From Microbacterium sp. MYb45 (GTDB lineage Bacteria; Actinomycetota; Actinomycetes; Actinomycetales; Microbacteriaceae): DNA of 64,000 nucleotides. The notes beneath the pieces were generated by a model. That model saw only the letters and a list, made by a program, of their open reading frames with translations, ran no database searches and had not been told where the DNA came from. Location: the NCBI RefSeq assembly GCF_002979655.1, contig NZ_PCPG01000012.1, forward strand, positions 37,125-101,124, read 5' to 3'. Below are positions 16,773-26,252 of the stretch, piece by piece. Made by a program: the position numbers and the translations under genes. The first letter of the stretch is position 1. Each line of letters starts with the position of its first letter.

Positions 16773-17282
16773 TCAGCCCGCGGTGGTCGGATGTGGCTGC
16801 GCCTTCGTACGCCCTTCCGCGAACCGCGCCTGCGCCCGGTCCTGACGCCGCGGCACCTCGACGAGCTTCGTCGCCTTCGGTAGTCCCATCGGCTTCGTCG
16901 ACACATAGACGCTCTCGGCGGTGTCGACGCGGAAGGTCTCGTGCCAGATGCCGACAGCGCCCGGAGCCTTGCGGGCTGCGCGGTTGAAGGCGGTCCAGGC
17001 GGGGCGGTGTTCCTGGTTCGGGCTGGACGCGTAGGCGTAGAGCTTGTCGACGGACGACCAGTACTGCACGACGTAGGGGCCGCCCGATCCGAAGAGCAGG
17101 TGGTAGCCGAGCATGCCCGAGTCGGGGTCGGTGCTGAGTTCGCGCAGCATCCCCGGCATGGCGAAGAAGGCCGGCATCCACAGGTCGGGGCGCCACCAGC
17201 GGTTGATCTGCATCCCGATGTGGAACACGACGAGCTCGCCCTCGTGGCGGTGGGTCATGCGGCCCGTGATGACTTTCGACAT
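16773..17282 (-). CDS. DUF4188-family (monooxygenase-like) protein
   Basis: 169 residues. MTHRHEGELVVFHIGMQINRWWRPDLWMPAF and the later YWSSVDKLYAYASSPNQEHRPAW pattern (segments quoted from a longer match) fit DUF4188. Its members are predicted to be dimeric alpha+beta-barrel proteins related to heme-type monooxygenases. ATG at 17282 was chosen because an AAGGAG site precedes it at ideal distance. It is divergent from a MerR regulator across a promoter packed with ATAG palindromes, an arrangement typical of a stress-inducible gene under MerR control. The substrate is unknown. Confidence 0.8.
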   Translation of the reverse strand: MSKVITGRMTHRHEGELVVFHIGMQINRWWRPDLWMPAFFAMPGMLRELSTDPDSGMLGYHLLFGSGGPYVVQYWSSVDKLYAYASSPNQEHRPAWTAFNRAARKAPGAVGIWHETFRVDTAESVYVSTKPMGLPKATKLVEVPRRQDRAQARFAEGRTKAQPHPTTAG

Positions 17283-17297
17283 GATGACTCCTTGGTT

Positions 17298-17334
17298 GGA
17301 TAGCTTCACTATCCATAATGGATAGCGCTACTAT
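17298..17334. promoter_or_regulatory. Overlapping palindromes in the DUF4188/MerR promoter
   Basis: Three overlapping dyads occupy 37 bp: GGATAGCTTCACTATCC (17298-17314), TATCCATAATGGATA (17310-17324) and ATAGCGCTACTAT (17322-17334). MerR proteins bind dyads inside long-spacer promoters, so these are likely the MerR sites controlling both divergent genes. Confidence 0.65.
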
Positions 17335-17352
17335 CGAAGTCAAGAGGTGGCC

Positions 17353-17964
17353 ATGAGAATTTCCGAACTGTCAGCCCAGACCGGCGTGACCGTGCCGACG
17401 ATCAAGTACTACCTGCGTGAGGGGCTGCTGCCCGAGGGCGAGCGCAGTGCTCCGACTCAGGCCGCGTACGGCGAGAAGCACGTGGAGCGGTTGCGGGTGA
17501 TCCGGGCGCTACTCGACGCGGGGGTGAGCATCGCCGAGACGCGGCGGGTGCTGGCCGCGCTCGATGAGCCGCCGGAGAATGCGCACAACCTGCTCGGGAT
17601 GGCGCATGCGGCGATCACTCCGCCGGTGGATGAGTCTTTGGATCTGACGGACGCTGAGGCTCTTGTGGCCGGGCTCGGGTGGAAGCCGGGGATGTGTGAC
17701 GAGGCAGTGCTGCATGCGGTCGCGCGGGCGCTGCAGGGCTTGGAGCGCGTCGGGTTCACCGTTCCGGATGCGGCGATGGCGGAGTACCTCGCGAGCATGC
17801 GGCGGATTGCGGATGCGGAGATCGCGGGGGTGCCGGAGGAGTCTGCGGAGGCCGCGGTGCGGTACGTGGTGTTGGGATCGGTGCTGGTGGAGCCGTTGTT
17901 GTTGGCGTTGCGGCGGGTGGCACAGCAGGTTAGTTCGGGGGAGAGGTTTGGCGCGACGCAGTAG
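17353..17964 (+). CDS. MerR-family transcriptional regulator
   Basis: 203 residues. The N-terminal winged helix reads RISELSAQTGVTVPTIKYYL followed by REGLLPEGERS, the MerR signature. A dimerisation helix around residues 60-85 follows. The long C-terminal domain lacks the paired cysteines of metal-sensing members and looks TipA/organic-ligand-like. ATG 17353 is taken with an AGAGG site; GTG 17347 is possible. Divergent from the DUF4188 gene, which it probably controls. Confidence 0.88.
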   Translation: MRISELSAQTGVTVPTIKYYLREGLLPEGERSAPTQAAYGEKHVERLRVIRALLDAGVSIAETRRVLAALDEPPENAHNLLGMAHAAITPPVDESLDLTDAEALVAGLGWKPGMCDEAVLHAVARALQGLERVGFTVPDAAMAEYLASMRRIADAEIAGVPEESAEAAVRYVVLGSVLVEPLLLALRRVAQQVSSGERFGATQ

Positions 17965-18249
17965 CCGTGCTTACGAGAGATTCTCGGCTCAAATGAGTCC
18001 AGAATCCTGCTATCGCCCGGCCCCGATCGACTGTCGACCGCTGACCGCGTCCTTCGCGGGCGCGCTCTAAGAGCGGCGTCAGCGTGAACGCGAAGGCTTC
18101 CGGCTTGCGAATGCGGGTCCTAGTTACGCAACAAGTTCTCAGCTGCTCGATAGCATTGGATTGAATCGCGGGTGTGTTCTCTTTACGCCGTCTTATCAAC
18201 AGCCAGTGAGCGACGCCGAGGTCGATCTCGTTCAGCCCCCAGGAGTGCA

Positions 18250-19854
18250 ATGCCCCCGAAGATGAAGCAGAAGCAGTCACTCGAAGAGACCCTCTGGGAG
18301 GCCGCCACTGCCTTGCGATCCTCGATGGATGCCGCCGACTACAAGCATGTCGTGCTTGGACTGATCTTCCTGAAGTACGTCTCGGATACTTTCATGGTCC
18401 GTCACGACGAGCTTGCCCGGCTCGTGAATGACGAGTCCTCGGACTACTTCATGCCAAATGAAGCGGCGAAGCTCTCAGTCCTCGAAGACCGTGACGAGTA
18501 CACCGCCGAGGGCGTCTTTTGGATCCCTGAGGGGCACCGCTGGGACGATCTCAGGAAGGCCGGAAAGCAATCGGACATCGGTGGTCGCATCGACACGGCT
18601 ATGGACGCTATAGAGCGGGAGAATCCGAGCTTGAAGGGTGTATTACCGAAGAGCTTCTCACGTCAGGAACTCACTCCCCAGATGCTCGGAGGCCTCATCG
18701 ACGTCTTTTCGCGCAGTGACCTCGCGGCGGAGGAGCACAAGGACCTCGACGTTCTGGGGCGCGTGTACGAGTACTTCCTCGGCAGGTTCGCCGGCGGTGA
18801 GGGCAAGCGAGGCGGGCAATACTACACGCCTCGTTCCGTAGTCCAGTTGCTTGTCGAGATGCTTCAGCCGTACCACGGCCGTGTCTACGATCCCGCCTGC
18901 GGCTCCGGAGGCATGTTCGTCCAGGCGGACAAGTTCGTCCGGGCGCACGGCGGTACCCATGCTGACATCTCCGTTTACGGACAGGAATCGGTGCCGACCA
19001 CCTGGCGTTTGGCCAAGATGAATCTCGCTCTGCGAGGCATTGAAGCGAACCTTGGTCCAGAGTGGGGCGATTCCTTCCACGCAGACAAGCACCCTGACCT
19101 GCGCGCCGACTTTGTCATCGCGAACCCACCGTTCAACCAGGATGACTGGGGCGGGCAACGTCTCGCAAATGACTCTCGCTGGAAGTATGGGATGCCGCCA
19201 ACGGGCAATGCGAACTTTGGGTGGATCCAGCACATGCTGTACCACCTCTCACCGACCGGCACGATGGTCACCGTTCTCGCCAATGGTTCGCTGTCGAGCC
19301 AGCAGAGCGGCGAGGGCGAGATCCGCAAGAATTTGGTCGAGGCCGAGCTCGTCGAGTGCATCGTCGCTTTGCCGCCGCAACTCTTCTTCGGTACGCAGAT
19401 CCCGGTTTGCTTGTGGTTCATGACGAAGAATAAGGCGGGCATACCGAACGGGGCGAAGACGCGTAAGCGCGTGGGGGAGACCCTTTTCATCGACGCCCGC
19501 AAGAACCTCGGTTACATGGAGACGCGCACCGTGCGAGCCTTCAATGACGACGACATCAATACGATTGCCGACGCCTACCACGCCTGGCGTGGCACCGAGA
19601 CGAGCGACGGCATGCCATACGAAGATGTCGCCGGGTTCTGTCGTAGCGTGCCAACGAGCGAGATCGCCGAGCATGATTACATCCTCACACCGGGCCGTTA
19701 CGTAGGTGCAGAGGAGGTCGAGGACGACGGGGTGCCCCTCGACGAGAAGATCGCCCGGCTTAGCGCGGCGATCCGCGATGGCTTTGCCGCGCGTAGTGGA
19801 CTGGAAGAACGCATGCGCGTTGCCCTTGAGGCTCTGGTGGTTGCTGATGACTAG
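18250..19854 (+). CDS. hsdM: Type I restriction system methyltransferase subunit
   Basis: 534 residues. The N-terminal HsdM helical domain (EETLWEAATALRSSMDAADY, YKHVVLGLIFLKYVSD) precedes the N6-adenine methyltransferase domain: YYTPRSVVQLLVEML near residue 191, the SAM motif DPACGSGGMF near 214 and the catalytic NPPFNQ near 291. It modifies the adenine in the recognition site set by HsdS. ATG at 18250 follows an AGGAG site; a longer frame starting upstream lacks one. It overlaps hsdS by 8 bp. Base composition is lower in GC than the flanks, as expected for an acquired island. Confidence 0.95.
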   Translation: MPPKMKQKQSLEETLWEAATALRSSMDAADYKHVVLGLIFLKYVSDTFMVRHDELARLVNDESSDYFMPNEAAKLSVLEDRDEYTAEGVFWIPEGHRWDDLRKAGKQSDIGGRIDTAMDAIERENPSLKGVLPKSFSRQELTPQMLGGLIDVFSRSDLAAEEHKDLDVLGRVYEYFLGRFAGGEGKRGGQYYTPRSVVQLLVEMLQPYHGRVYDPACGSGGMFVQADKFVRAHGGTHADISVYGQESVPTTWRLAKMNLALRGIEANLGPEWGDSFHADKHPDLRADFVIANPPFNQDDWGGQRLANDSRWKYGMPPTGNANFGWIQHMLYHLSPTGTMVTVLANGSLSSQQSGEGEIRKNLVEAELVECIVALPPQLFFGTQIPVCLWFMTKNKAGIPNGAKTRKRVGETLFIDARKNLGYMETRTVRAFNDDDINTIADAYHAWRGTETSDGMPYEDVAGFCRSVPTSEIAEHDYILTPGRYVGAEEVEDDGVPLDEKIARLSAAIRDGFAARSGLEERMRVALEALVVADD

Positions 19855-21028
19855 CTGGGCACCAACTCGACTCAGCGAAGTCCTGTCTATCAAGCACGGA
19901 TTTGCGTTCGCCGGTGCAGCCTTCTCCGATGACCTCGGCTTCCCGACCCTGATGACGCCTGGGAACTTCTCTGTCGGCGGTGGATTCAAAGAGGCAAAAC
20001 CGAAGACCTTTGTTGGAGAGTTCAGCCCCGAGTACCTACTGACGCCGGGCGATGTGGTGGTCACCATGACCGATTTGAGCCGTTCGGCAGACACCCTGGG
20101 TTACTCCGCGACGATCCCCAATAATGGGCGAAACTACCTACATAACCAGCGAATCGGCAAGGTCGTCATCATTGACGATGAGCGGGCGGATCTGGGGTTC
20201 GTTTCATATCTGCTACGCGGACGAGAATATCGCCACCATGTGGTCGCCGGGGCTAGTGGGTCGACCGTAAAACACACCAGCCCAGCTCGCATCGAGTCGT
20301 TCGTCGCAAAATTGCCGCGGGTCGATGAGCAGCGGCGCATTGCTTCGGTTCTCGGCACATTCGACGACCTGATCGAGACGAACCTCACCCAGATCGCATC
20401 TTCGCGCGAGCTGGCACACGAGTTGTTTGCCCGAGCTGCGACCGATCAACCCAAGATTCCGTTTGGAGACATCGCAACTCTCGTGCGAGACGGTGTCAAA
20501 GCTGCCGACATCGCGCCTAACGCCGTCTACCTTGCGCTCGACAACTTTGCTACAGACGGTGGTGGCATTCAATCGGTCGGGACAGCCGCCGGCATCGACA
20601 GCAGCAAGTTACGATTCCATGCGGGCGACGTGCTCTACGGAAGACTCCGCCCCTACTTCCGAAAGTACGACCGTCCTGGATATGAGGGCGTGTGCTCAAC
20701 CGAGATCTGGGTGCTGCGCCCGCGCGCGACTGTAGGAGCCGCCACCCTGGAAGCGATCGTGTCGCAGCCGGCGTTCACTGAGTTCGCGATGGCGGGCAGC
20801 GGCGGCACACGGATGCCGCGCGCGAACTGGAACCATGTTGCGACGATGCCCGTTGCATTACCGTCCCATGGCGAGCGCGATGAGTTGGACGCTGTACTCG
20901 AGGAACTGTGGACAATATCGGTCAACCTCCACAACGAAGTTGCCGAGCTCACCCGTGCCCGAGATGAGCTCCTGCCTCTGCTGATGTCAGGCAAAGTTCG
21001 TGTCGAAGAGAGTTTCGAGGTGGCATGA
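19847..21028 (+). CDS. hsdS: Type I restriction system specificity subunit
   Basis: 393 residues with two target-recognition domains, each followed by a conserved spacer helix. The first (about 1-155) ends in LPRVDEQRRIASVLGTFDDL. The second (about 200-340) ends in VALPSHGERDELDAVLEELW and the terminal ELLPLLMSGKVRV. The two TRDs read the halves of a bipartite DNA target. The second spacer is less canonical than the first. The start lies inside the hsdM end and the stop overlaps the hsdR ATG, so M, S and R are translationally coupled. The recognition sequence cannot be predicted by eye. Confidence 0.93.
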   Translation: MTSWAPTRLSEVLSIKHGFAFAGAAFSDDLGFPTLMTPGNFSVGGGFKEAKPKTFVGEFSPEYLLTPGDVVVTMTDLSRSADTLGYSATIPNNGRNYLHNQRIGKVVIIDDERADLGFVSYLLRGREYRHHVVAGASGSTVKHTSPARIESFVAKLPRVDEQRRIASVLGTFDDLIETNLTQIASSRELAHELFARAATDQPKIPFGDIATLVRDGVKAADIAPNAVYLALDNFATDGGGIQSVGTAAGIDSSKLRFHAGDVLYGRLRPYFRKYDRPGYEGVCSTEIWVLRPRATVGAATLEAIVSQPAFTEFAMAGSGGTRMPRANWNHVATMPVALPSHGERDELDAVLEELWTISVNLHNEVAELTRARDELLPLLMSGKVRVEESFEVA

Positions 21029-24000
21029 TGGCTGGGATGACTGAGGACCATCTCGAGCAGATCGTCCTGAGCGATCTCGCCGAACTCGGGTGGGAGACGT
21101 TCCACGGCCCCGACATCGCACCCGGGGAGCCCCGTGCTGAGCGCTCCGACTACCGGGACACGATACTCGATGGGAAGGTCGCGGCTGCCGTCCGGCGACT
21201 CAATCCCGACCTCTCCGAGGCGGCGGTTCAGGACGTCGTCAGCACGATCAAGCGAGTCGAGTCGCCCCTTGTCGAGACCGAGAATTGGCGAGCGTATAAG
21301 CATCTCATCGAGGGTGTGCCGGTCGACTACCGCGATGAGGAGGGCACACTCCGCACAGTCCGCGCCTGGCTCGTCGACTGGGACGACGTCGAGAACAACG
21401 ATCTGATCGCGGTCAACCAGTTCACCATCAAGGGACCGAAGCACGAACGCCGGCCGGACGTGATCCTGTTCGTCAACGGACTGCCGATGGCTCTGTTCGA
21501 GCTCAAGCGTCCAGGCAAAGAGTATGCCAGCGTCAAGGGCGCGTATCGACAGACGCAGACTTACCGCGCACAGATCCCCGACGTCTTCAAGTGGAACCAG
21601 GTCACGGTCGTCTCCGATGGCCTCTCGGCCAGAGCCGGTTCGTTCTCGGCCCCGTGGCACCACTGGGCACCATGGAAGACCATCGACGGTGTCATGAAAG
21701 ACCCCCGCCACCCTGCTGGCTACAAGCTGCCGGAGATTGAGGTCCTGACCAAAGGTTTGTTCCGCCCGGACGTCTTCTTCGACCTGTGCCGCAACTACAT
21801 CGCAACCTACGGCGACGGCGAGAAAACGCGCAAGGCCGTAGCGAAGTACCACCAGTACTGGGCGGTTAAGAAGGCCGTCGACGAGACCTTGCGCGCTGTC
21901 TCCGGTGACGGGCGCATCGGCGTCATCTGGCACACCCAAGGTTCCGGCAAGTCGCTAGAGATGGCCTACTACGCAGGCAAGGTCATGCGCGACCCAGGCA
22001 TGCAGAACCCGACGATTGTCGTGCTCACCGATCGCAACGACCTCGACGACCAGCTGCTCGACGACACCTTCGCATCGTCGAAGATTGGCTCGCCGCTGCC
22101 GGAAGCGCCAGTCCAGGCCGACTCACGGACTCATCTCAAGGAGCTACTGGCCGGCCGCGAGTCCGGTGGCATCGTCTTCACGACTATCCAGAAGTTCGGG
22201 CTCTCGAAGGCCGACCGTGACGCAGGCCGAAAGTTCCCGCTGCTTTCGGGCCGTCGCAACATCGTGGTGATGGTTGACGAGGCGCACCGCTCGAACTACG
22301 ACATCATTGACGGCTTCGCGCGGCACTTGCGCGACGCGTTGCCGCGCGCGTCGTTCATCGGCTTCACCGGTACCCCCATCGACGAGCGCGACCGCTCCAC
22401 GACCGAGATCTTCGGCACGACGATCGACACCTACGATATGACCGACGCACAGGAGGACGGCGCGACGGTCAAGGTCTACTACGAGCCTCGCTTGGCCCGG
22501 ATCGACCTTCCCGAGACCGCCCGGGAGGAGATTGATGCGGAGTTCGAGGACATCGTCGAAGAGGCAGACGAGGGCGTCGACGAGAAGCTCAAGTCGAGAT
22601 GGGCGAAGGTCGAGGCGATCGTCGGTTCCGAGAAGCGCATCGCGGAGCTCGCCGCCGACATCGTCGAGCACTGGGAGGCCCGGCGCGACGTGCTTGCGGG
22701 CAAGTCCATGGTTGTGACCATGTCAAGGCGGATCGCGGTGGACCTGTACGACGCGATTGTTGAGATCCGGCCCGACTGGCACCACGAAGACGATGATAAG
22801 GGTGTCATCAAAACCGTCATCACCGGCAACGCGACCGATCCCGCTGAGCTTCAGCCTCACATACGCAACAAGAAGATGCGCAATGCCATGAAGGCCCGTG
22901 CCAGCGACGCAGCAGACCCGCTCGAAGTCGTGATCGTGCGCGACATGTGGCTCACCGGCTTCGACTCGCCCCCCATGCACACGATGTATGTCGACAAGCC
23001 GATGCGCGGCGCTTCACTGATGCAGGCGATCACCCGCGTGAACCGAACGTTCAAGGACAAGCCTTCCGGCCTCGTCGTGGACTACATCGGCATTGCTGAG
23101 AACCTTCGGGATGCTCTGCAGACGTACACTAGTCGCGACAAGGACGGCCGCGCGGTCGGCGACGACGTGCGCCGGGCAGCGATCCCCGAGATGCTCGTCG
23201 AGCACAGCATCGTCTCCGACATGCTCCACGACGTCGACTGGGTGACCATTCTGGGCTCTGGCAGCGACAAAGCCTTCCTGCATGCGGTGGCTGCCGTCGT
23301 CGACCACCTGCTCGAGTCCGAGCGTGAGCAACTCGACACCTCCCACGGCGATGTCGGCGAGTTCGATGGGGAGGAGGGGCACTCGCTCAAGCAGCGCTTC
23401 ATGGCTCACATGCGCCGCCTCAAGCAGCTTTACACGCTGGTGCCGACATCCGTGGAGGCCGAGGCGATCCGCGACGACGTTGCGTTCTTCGATGCCGTCC
23501 GCCAGTCGATCGCGAAGATCGAGGGCGCTGATCGACCTTCGGCCGACGACGACGCTGCGCTTGACATTGCAGTCCGCCAGATCGTCAGCCGCCACATGGC
23601 CGGATCCGGTGTGATCGACATCTACGAGGAGGCTGGGCTCGGCAAGCCGGACATCTCGCTGATTGACGACGCTTTCGCGAAGCAGTTCGCGAGCGCCGAG
23701 AACCAGAACCTCCAGCTCGAGGTGGTCCGCCGCCTGATCCACCGGGAAGTGAAGATCATTGCGCGGCGCAATGTCGTCGCAGGCCGTCAATTCTCGGAGA
23801 TGCTCGCGGAGGCGCTAAACCGATACCAGAATCGCGCCATCGACGCGGCGCAGGTTGTGGCGGAGATCGTCGAGATCGCAAAGCAGATCAAGGCTCAGCG
23901 TGAACGCGGTGAGCGAACCGGGCTGACGGAGGACGAACTGGCCTTCTACGACGCATTGTCCTCGAATGAGGCCGCGAAGCTCGTGATGGAGGACTCGCTC

Positions 24001-24198
24001 ATGAAGCAGATCGCGCATGAGCTGACCGAGATCGTGCGCAACGATGCGAAGACGGACTGGAACCTCAAAGAGACCGTCCGGGCGAAACTTCGGACTCGGA
24101 TCAAGAGGCTCCTGCTCAAGCACGGCTATCCGCCGGACCAGGAGGTCGCCGCGACCGAGCTGATCCTGAGGCAGGCGGAGGTTGCCGCTGGTGGATGA
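21025..24198 (+). CDS. hsdR: Type I restriction system ATP-dependent endonuclease/translocase subunit
   Basis: 1057 residues, full family length. The N-terminal nuclease domain has the PD-(D/E)xK core, with DVILFVNGLPMALFELKRP ending in ExK near residue 158. The SF2 motor follows: Walker A HTQGSGKSLEM near 303, DEAH near 417, FTGTPI (motif III region) near 450, and helicase motifs to about 700. A helical C-terminal domain binds the M/S core. ATG 21025 overlaps the hsdS stop by 4 bp. No frame disruption is seen, so the restriction system looks intact. Confidence 0.95.
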   Translation: MMAGMTEDHLEQIVLSDLAELGWETFHGPDIAPGEPRAERSDYRDTILDGKVAAAVRRLNPDLSEAAVQDVVSTIKRVESPLVETENWRAYKHLIEGVPVDYRDEEGTLRTVRAWLVDWDDVENNDLIAVNQFTIKGPKHERRPDVILFVNGLPMALFELKRPGKEYASVKGAYRQTQTYRAQIPDVFKWNQVTVVSDGLSARAGSFSAPWHHWAPWKTIDGVMKDPRHPAGYKLPEIEVLTKGLFRPDVFFDLCRNYIATYGDGEKTRKAVAKYHQYWAVKKAVDETLRAVSGDGRIGVIWHTQGSGKSLEMAYYAGKVMRDPGMQNPTIVVLTDRNDLDDQLLDDTFASSKIGSPLPEAPVQADSRTHLKELLAGRESGGIVFTTIQKFGLSKADRDAGRKFPLLSGRRNIVVMVDEAHRSNYDIIDGFARHLRDALPRASFIGFTGTPIDERDRSTTEIFGTTIDTYDMTDAQEDGATVKVYYEPRLARIDLPETAREEIDAEFEDIVEEADEGVDEKLKSRWAKVEAIVGSEKRIAELAADIVEHWEARRDVLAGKSMVVTMSRRIAVDLYDAIVEIRPDWHHEDDDKGVIKTVITGNATDPAELQPHIRNKKMRNAMKARASDAADPLEVVIVRDMWLTGFDSPPMHTMYVDKPMRGASLMQAITRVNRTFKDKPSGLVVDYIGIAENLRDALQTYTSRDKDGRAVGDDVRRAAIPEMLVEHSIVSDMLHDVDWVTILGSGSDKAFLHAVAAVVDHLLESEREQLDTSHGDVGEFDGEEGHSLKQRFMAHMRRLKQLYTLVPTSVEAEAIRDDVAFFDAVRQSIAKIEGADRPSADDDAALDIAVRQIVSRHMAGSGVIDIYEEAGLGKPDISLIDDAFAKQFASAENQNLQLEVVRRLIHREVKIIARRNVVAGRQFSEMLAEALNRYQNRAIDAAQVVAEIVEIAKQIKAQRERGERTGLTEDELAFYDALSSNEAAKLVMEDSLMKQIAHELTEIVRNDAKTDWNLKETVRAKLRTRIKRLLLKHGYPPDQEVAATELILRQAEVAAGG

Positions 24199-24633
24199 GG
24201 GTGAACGAATCGACCCGACATCGGGCGACCAATTTCTTTCAGCGAGATCAGCCCGCGGTGTTCGCATTCGCGCGTGCGGCCACCGTACGGTCAAACGAGG
24301 AGAAGAGGAAGAGCTGCGCGAAGGTACTCAAGCGCTAGTAGGGCGACACCTATGAACGCGATGATCATACCGATGGCCGCAAACGCGCCGTAAAAGCCGG
24401 CGATTGACCACGACCACACCACCTTCGACCATCGGCAATTCTCTTCGCGCCGATCGTCCGGATCGTCGTTTGAGGAATAGAAATACGGTCGGGGGGTTCA
24501 TGTCGTAGATTGGCACCGCGTTCATCGCAGCGCGACGAAAGAGGCCGCGAAACGCCCGTTCGAGTCGGTGGTGAGAACGAGCTTGCTGCGCAACGACTCT
24601 CGGCCGCCCAAACGACGTAGGGCCTGCGGACTC
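24199..24633. other. Gap between hsdR and the first sulP fragment
   Basis: 435 bp of lower-GC DNA with no recognised gene apart from one possible small membrane ORF on the minus strand (24291-24422). I see no terminator with a T-run and no att-like duplication. It joins the end of the restriction operon to the 3' end of a truncated sulP copy. Confidence 0.5.
24291..24422 (-). CDS. Possible short membrane-protein remnant
   Basis: A 43-codon minus-strand frame from a GTG encodes Trp/Ser-rich residues, then about 22 hydrophobic residues (AAIGMIIAFIGVALLALEYL) and a Leu-rich end. Upstream codons in the same frame stay open for about 80 bp and are polar, but have no start, so this may be the tail of a decayed gene. 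No ribosome site is visible. Confidence 0.25.
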   Translation of the reverse strand: MVWSWSIAGFYGAFAAIGMIIAFIGVALLALEYLRAALPLLLV

Positions 24634-25240
24634 CTACTCGAACCCGCCCGTCAACCGCCCGCGCATCCGCGAACTGCTGTCATTCATCCCGACGATCTCC
24701 ACCGTCTTCCCCAACGCCTGATACTTCGTCTCGATCGCATCCAACGCGGCAACGGTCGACGCATCCCACACATGCGACCCCGACAGGTCAACGAGAACCC
24801 GAGATGGATCGTCCGAGTACGAGAACAACGTCGTCAGATCGTTGCTCGACGCGAAGAACAGCTCCCCCTCCACGACGGACGTCACAACATCCCCCGCCTC
24901 TCCCAAAACCCGAGTAACCGTCACGAAGTGCGCCACCCGCCGCACGAACAGCACCGACGCGACCAGCACCCCACCGACCACCCCGACCGCGAGGTTGTGC
25001 GTGATCAACACCAGCACCACCGTCGCGACCATCACGAACGTCTCGCTCTTCGGCATCCGCTTCAACGTCGAAGGACGCACGCTGTGCCAGTCGAACGCCC
25101 CGATCGCGACCATGATCATCACGGCCACCAGAGCTGCCATCGGGATGGTCCCGGCGAAGTCCCCAAAAACCACGACCAACACGAACAGGAAGATGCCGGC
25201 GCAGAACGTCGAGATGCGGGTGCGAGCCCCTGACGCCTTC
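24634..25240 (-). pseudogene. SulP transporter 3' fragment (STAS end), copy 1
   Basis: The last 200 or so codons of a SulP-family transporter, nearly identical to the end of the intact gene at 31649-33151 and stopping at the equivalent codon. Homology begins at the KASGAR segment, so only the last membrane helices and the STAS domain remain. Upstream the frame continues openly into unrelated sequence to about 25416, giving a chimeric ORF with a new N-terminus that is probably not functional. It has point differences from the other two copies, so it was not a very recent simple duplication. Confidence 0.85.
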
Positions 25241-25550
25241 CGGAGAAGGTGCCGTCGGTGGGTCGGTGGGTCGGTGGCAGGAGCGGTCACCGGAGCGGAA
25301 GCTGCGTACCGATATTGGGCCTGCGCGAAGTGGACGAAGCGAAAGGTCGCGTATCCCGAGTATCTCTCGGAGTTCGAATCGAGTGCGATCCAGTGGGACA
25401 GCGGGAACGCGCGCACCTCGAGTGAAAGCGGCCTGTGCAGGCAATGGCCCGAGGTGCTGTCAGACGCTTCGTGATACCGGGCTTTCGTCTCTCGTCGTTG
25501 CCCTGACGCGTCCCTCGCTGTGTGTCGAACTTCTTCGGTAGCATTTCCCT
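25241..25550. other. Junction between sulP fragment 1 and the three-gene cargo operon
   Basis: 310 bp of non-sulP DNA. Near the breakpoint, GTCGGTGG occurs three times in tandem (25253-25277). The rest holds the presumed promoter of the operon starting at 25551. No separate gene is supported. Confidence 0.5.
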
Positions 25551-26252
25551 ATGGCGGATGGCGACGACGAAGACTTGCTGGTCGAGATAGCCACGACAGA
25601 CAAGTATCGGGCCCGTTCCAACTCGGTTGCTGCCCTCACCGCCGCCGCGGCGGGGGCGCTCGCGGCAGCCCTGGCGCTGAATCCGGCGTTGGTCGCCTTC
25701 CCGTTCGCCACGCGAGTCCTGGCTATGACCTCGGTGGTCTTTCTAGTGGTCGCTACGGGGGCCTTCGTGGTCGGGTCAGTTCTCCATGCGCGAGCGACGG
25801 CAGCAACGAAGGCCGGACGTGCCGCCAATAAGTTCCTCCGCCCGTGGGAAGCCCTTTTCGAACGTAAGGAAAGCGGGCCTGACGCGGAGGAATATCGACG
25901 TTCAATCGAGTCCGTGCAGCGTCAGATCATGCGGGCAACCGACGTTGGGATGTGGCTCGCCGCAGGTGCCATCCTGACTATCATTGCCGCGCTTATCTCG
26001 ATGCTTCTGATAAACGAGCAACGCGAGGTGCTGGTCTTTAGTCTCTCCGACACCTCACCGGCCAGGGCACTCTGCCCCTCGCTGCCAGAGATGTTTGAGG
26101 CGACCACGAAGACCGTCGAGCTTCGGTCGCTGGACGATGCTCTGACCTTGCAGGTTACGAGTGACCTTTGCGGACTCGGGGCTTCGGAGGGGCTGATTGA
26201 GTTCACGGTCGCGCGGACGGACGTTCTCGTGATTCGGCCGGTCGCTGGATGA
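25551..26252 (+). CDS. Unrecognised three-helix membrane protein (cargo operon gene 1)
   Basis: 233 residues. Two hydrophobic helices lie at about 26-46 and 55-79. A charged cytoplasmic stretch with helical character follows (80-132), then a third helix at 133-154. The C-terminal 75 residues are then predicted to be outside the membrane and contain Cys175 and Cys207, possibly a disulphide. I recognise no family. The stop overlaps the next ATG by 4 bp. It lies in a lower-GC block bounded by two sulP fragments and next to a type I restriction system, so a membrane effector or sensor role in defence is a reasonable inference, not an observation. Confidence 0.7.
   Translation: MADGDDEDLLVEIATTDKYRARSNSVAALTAAAAGALAAALALNPALVAFPFATRVLAMTSVVFLVVATGAFVVGSVLHARATAATKAGRAANKFLRPWEALFERKESGPDAEEYRRSIESVQRQIMRATDVGMWLAAGAILTIIAALISMLLINEQREVLVFSLSDTSPARALCPSLPEMFEATTKTVELRSLDDALTLQVTSDLCGLGASEGLIEFTVARTDVLVIRPVAG

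Noticed and set aside
24634..25240. sulP fragments as transposon or integrase att products
   Set aside because: The duplicated segments are 600-850 bp, have no shared terminal repeats, and no integrase or transposase gene is present in the window.
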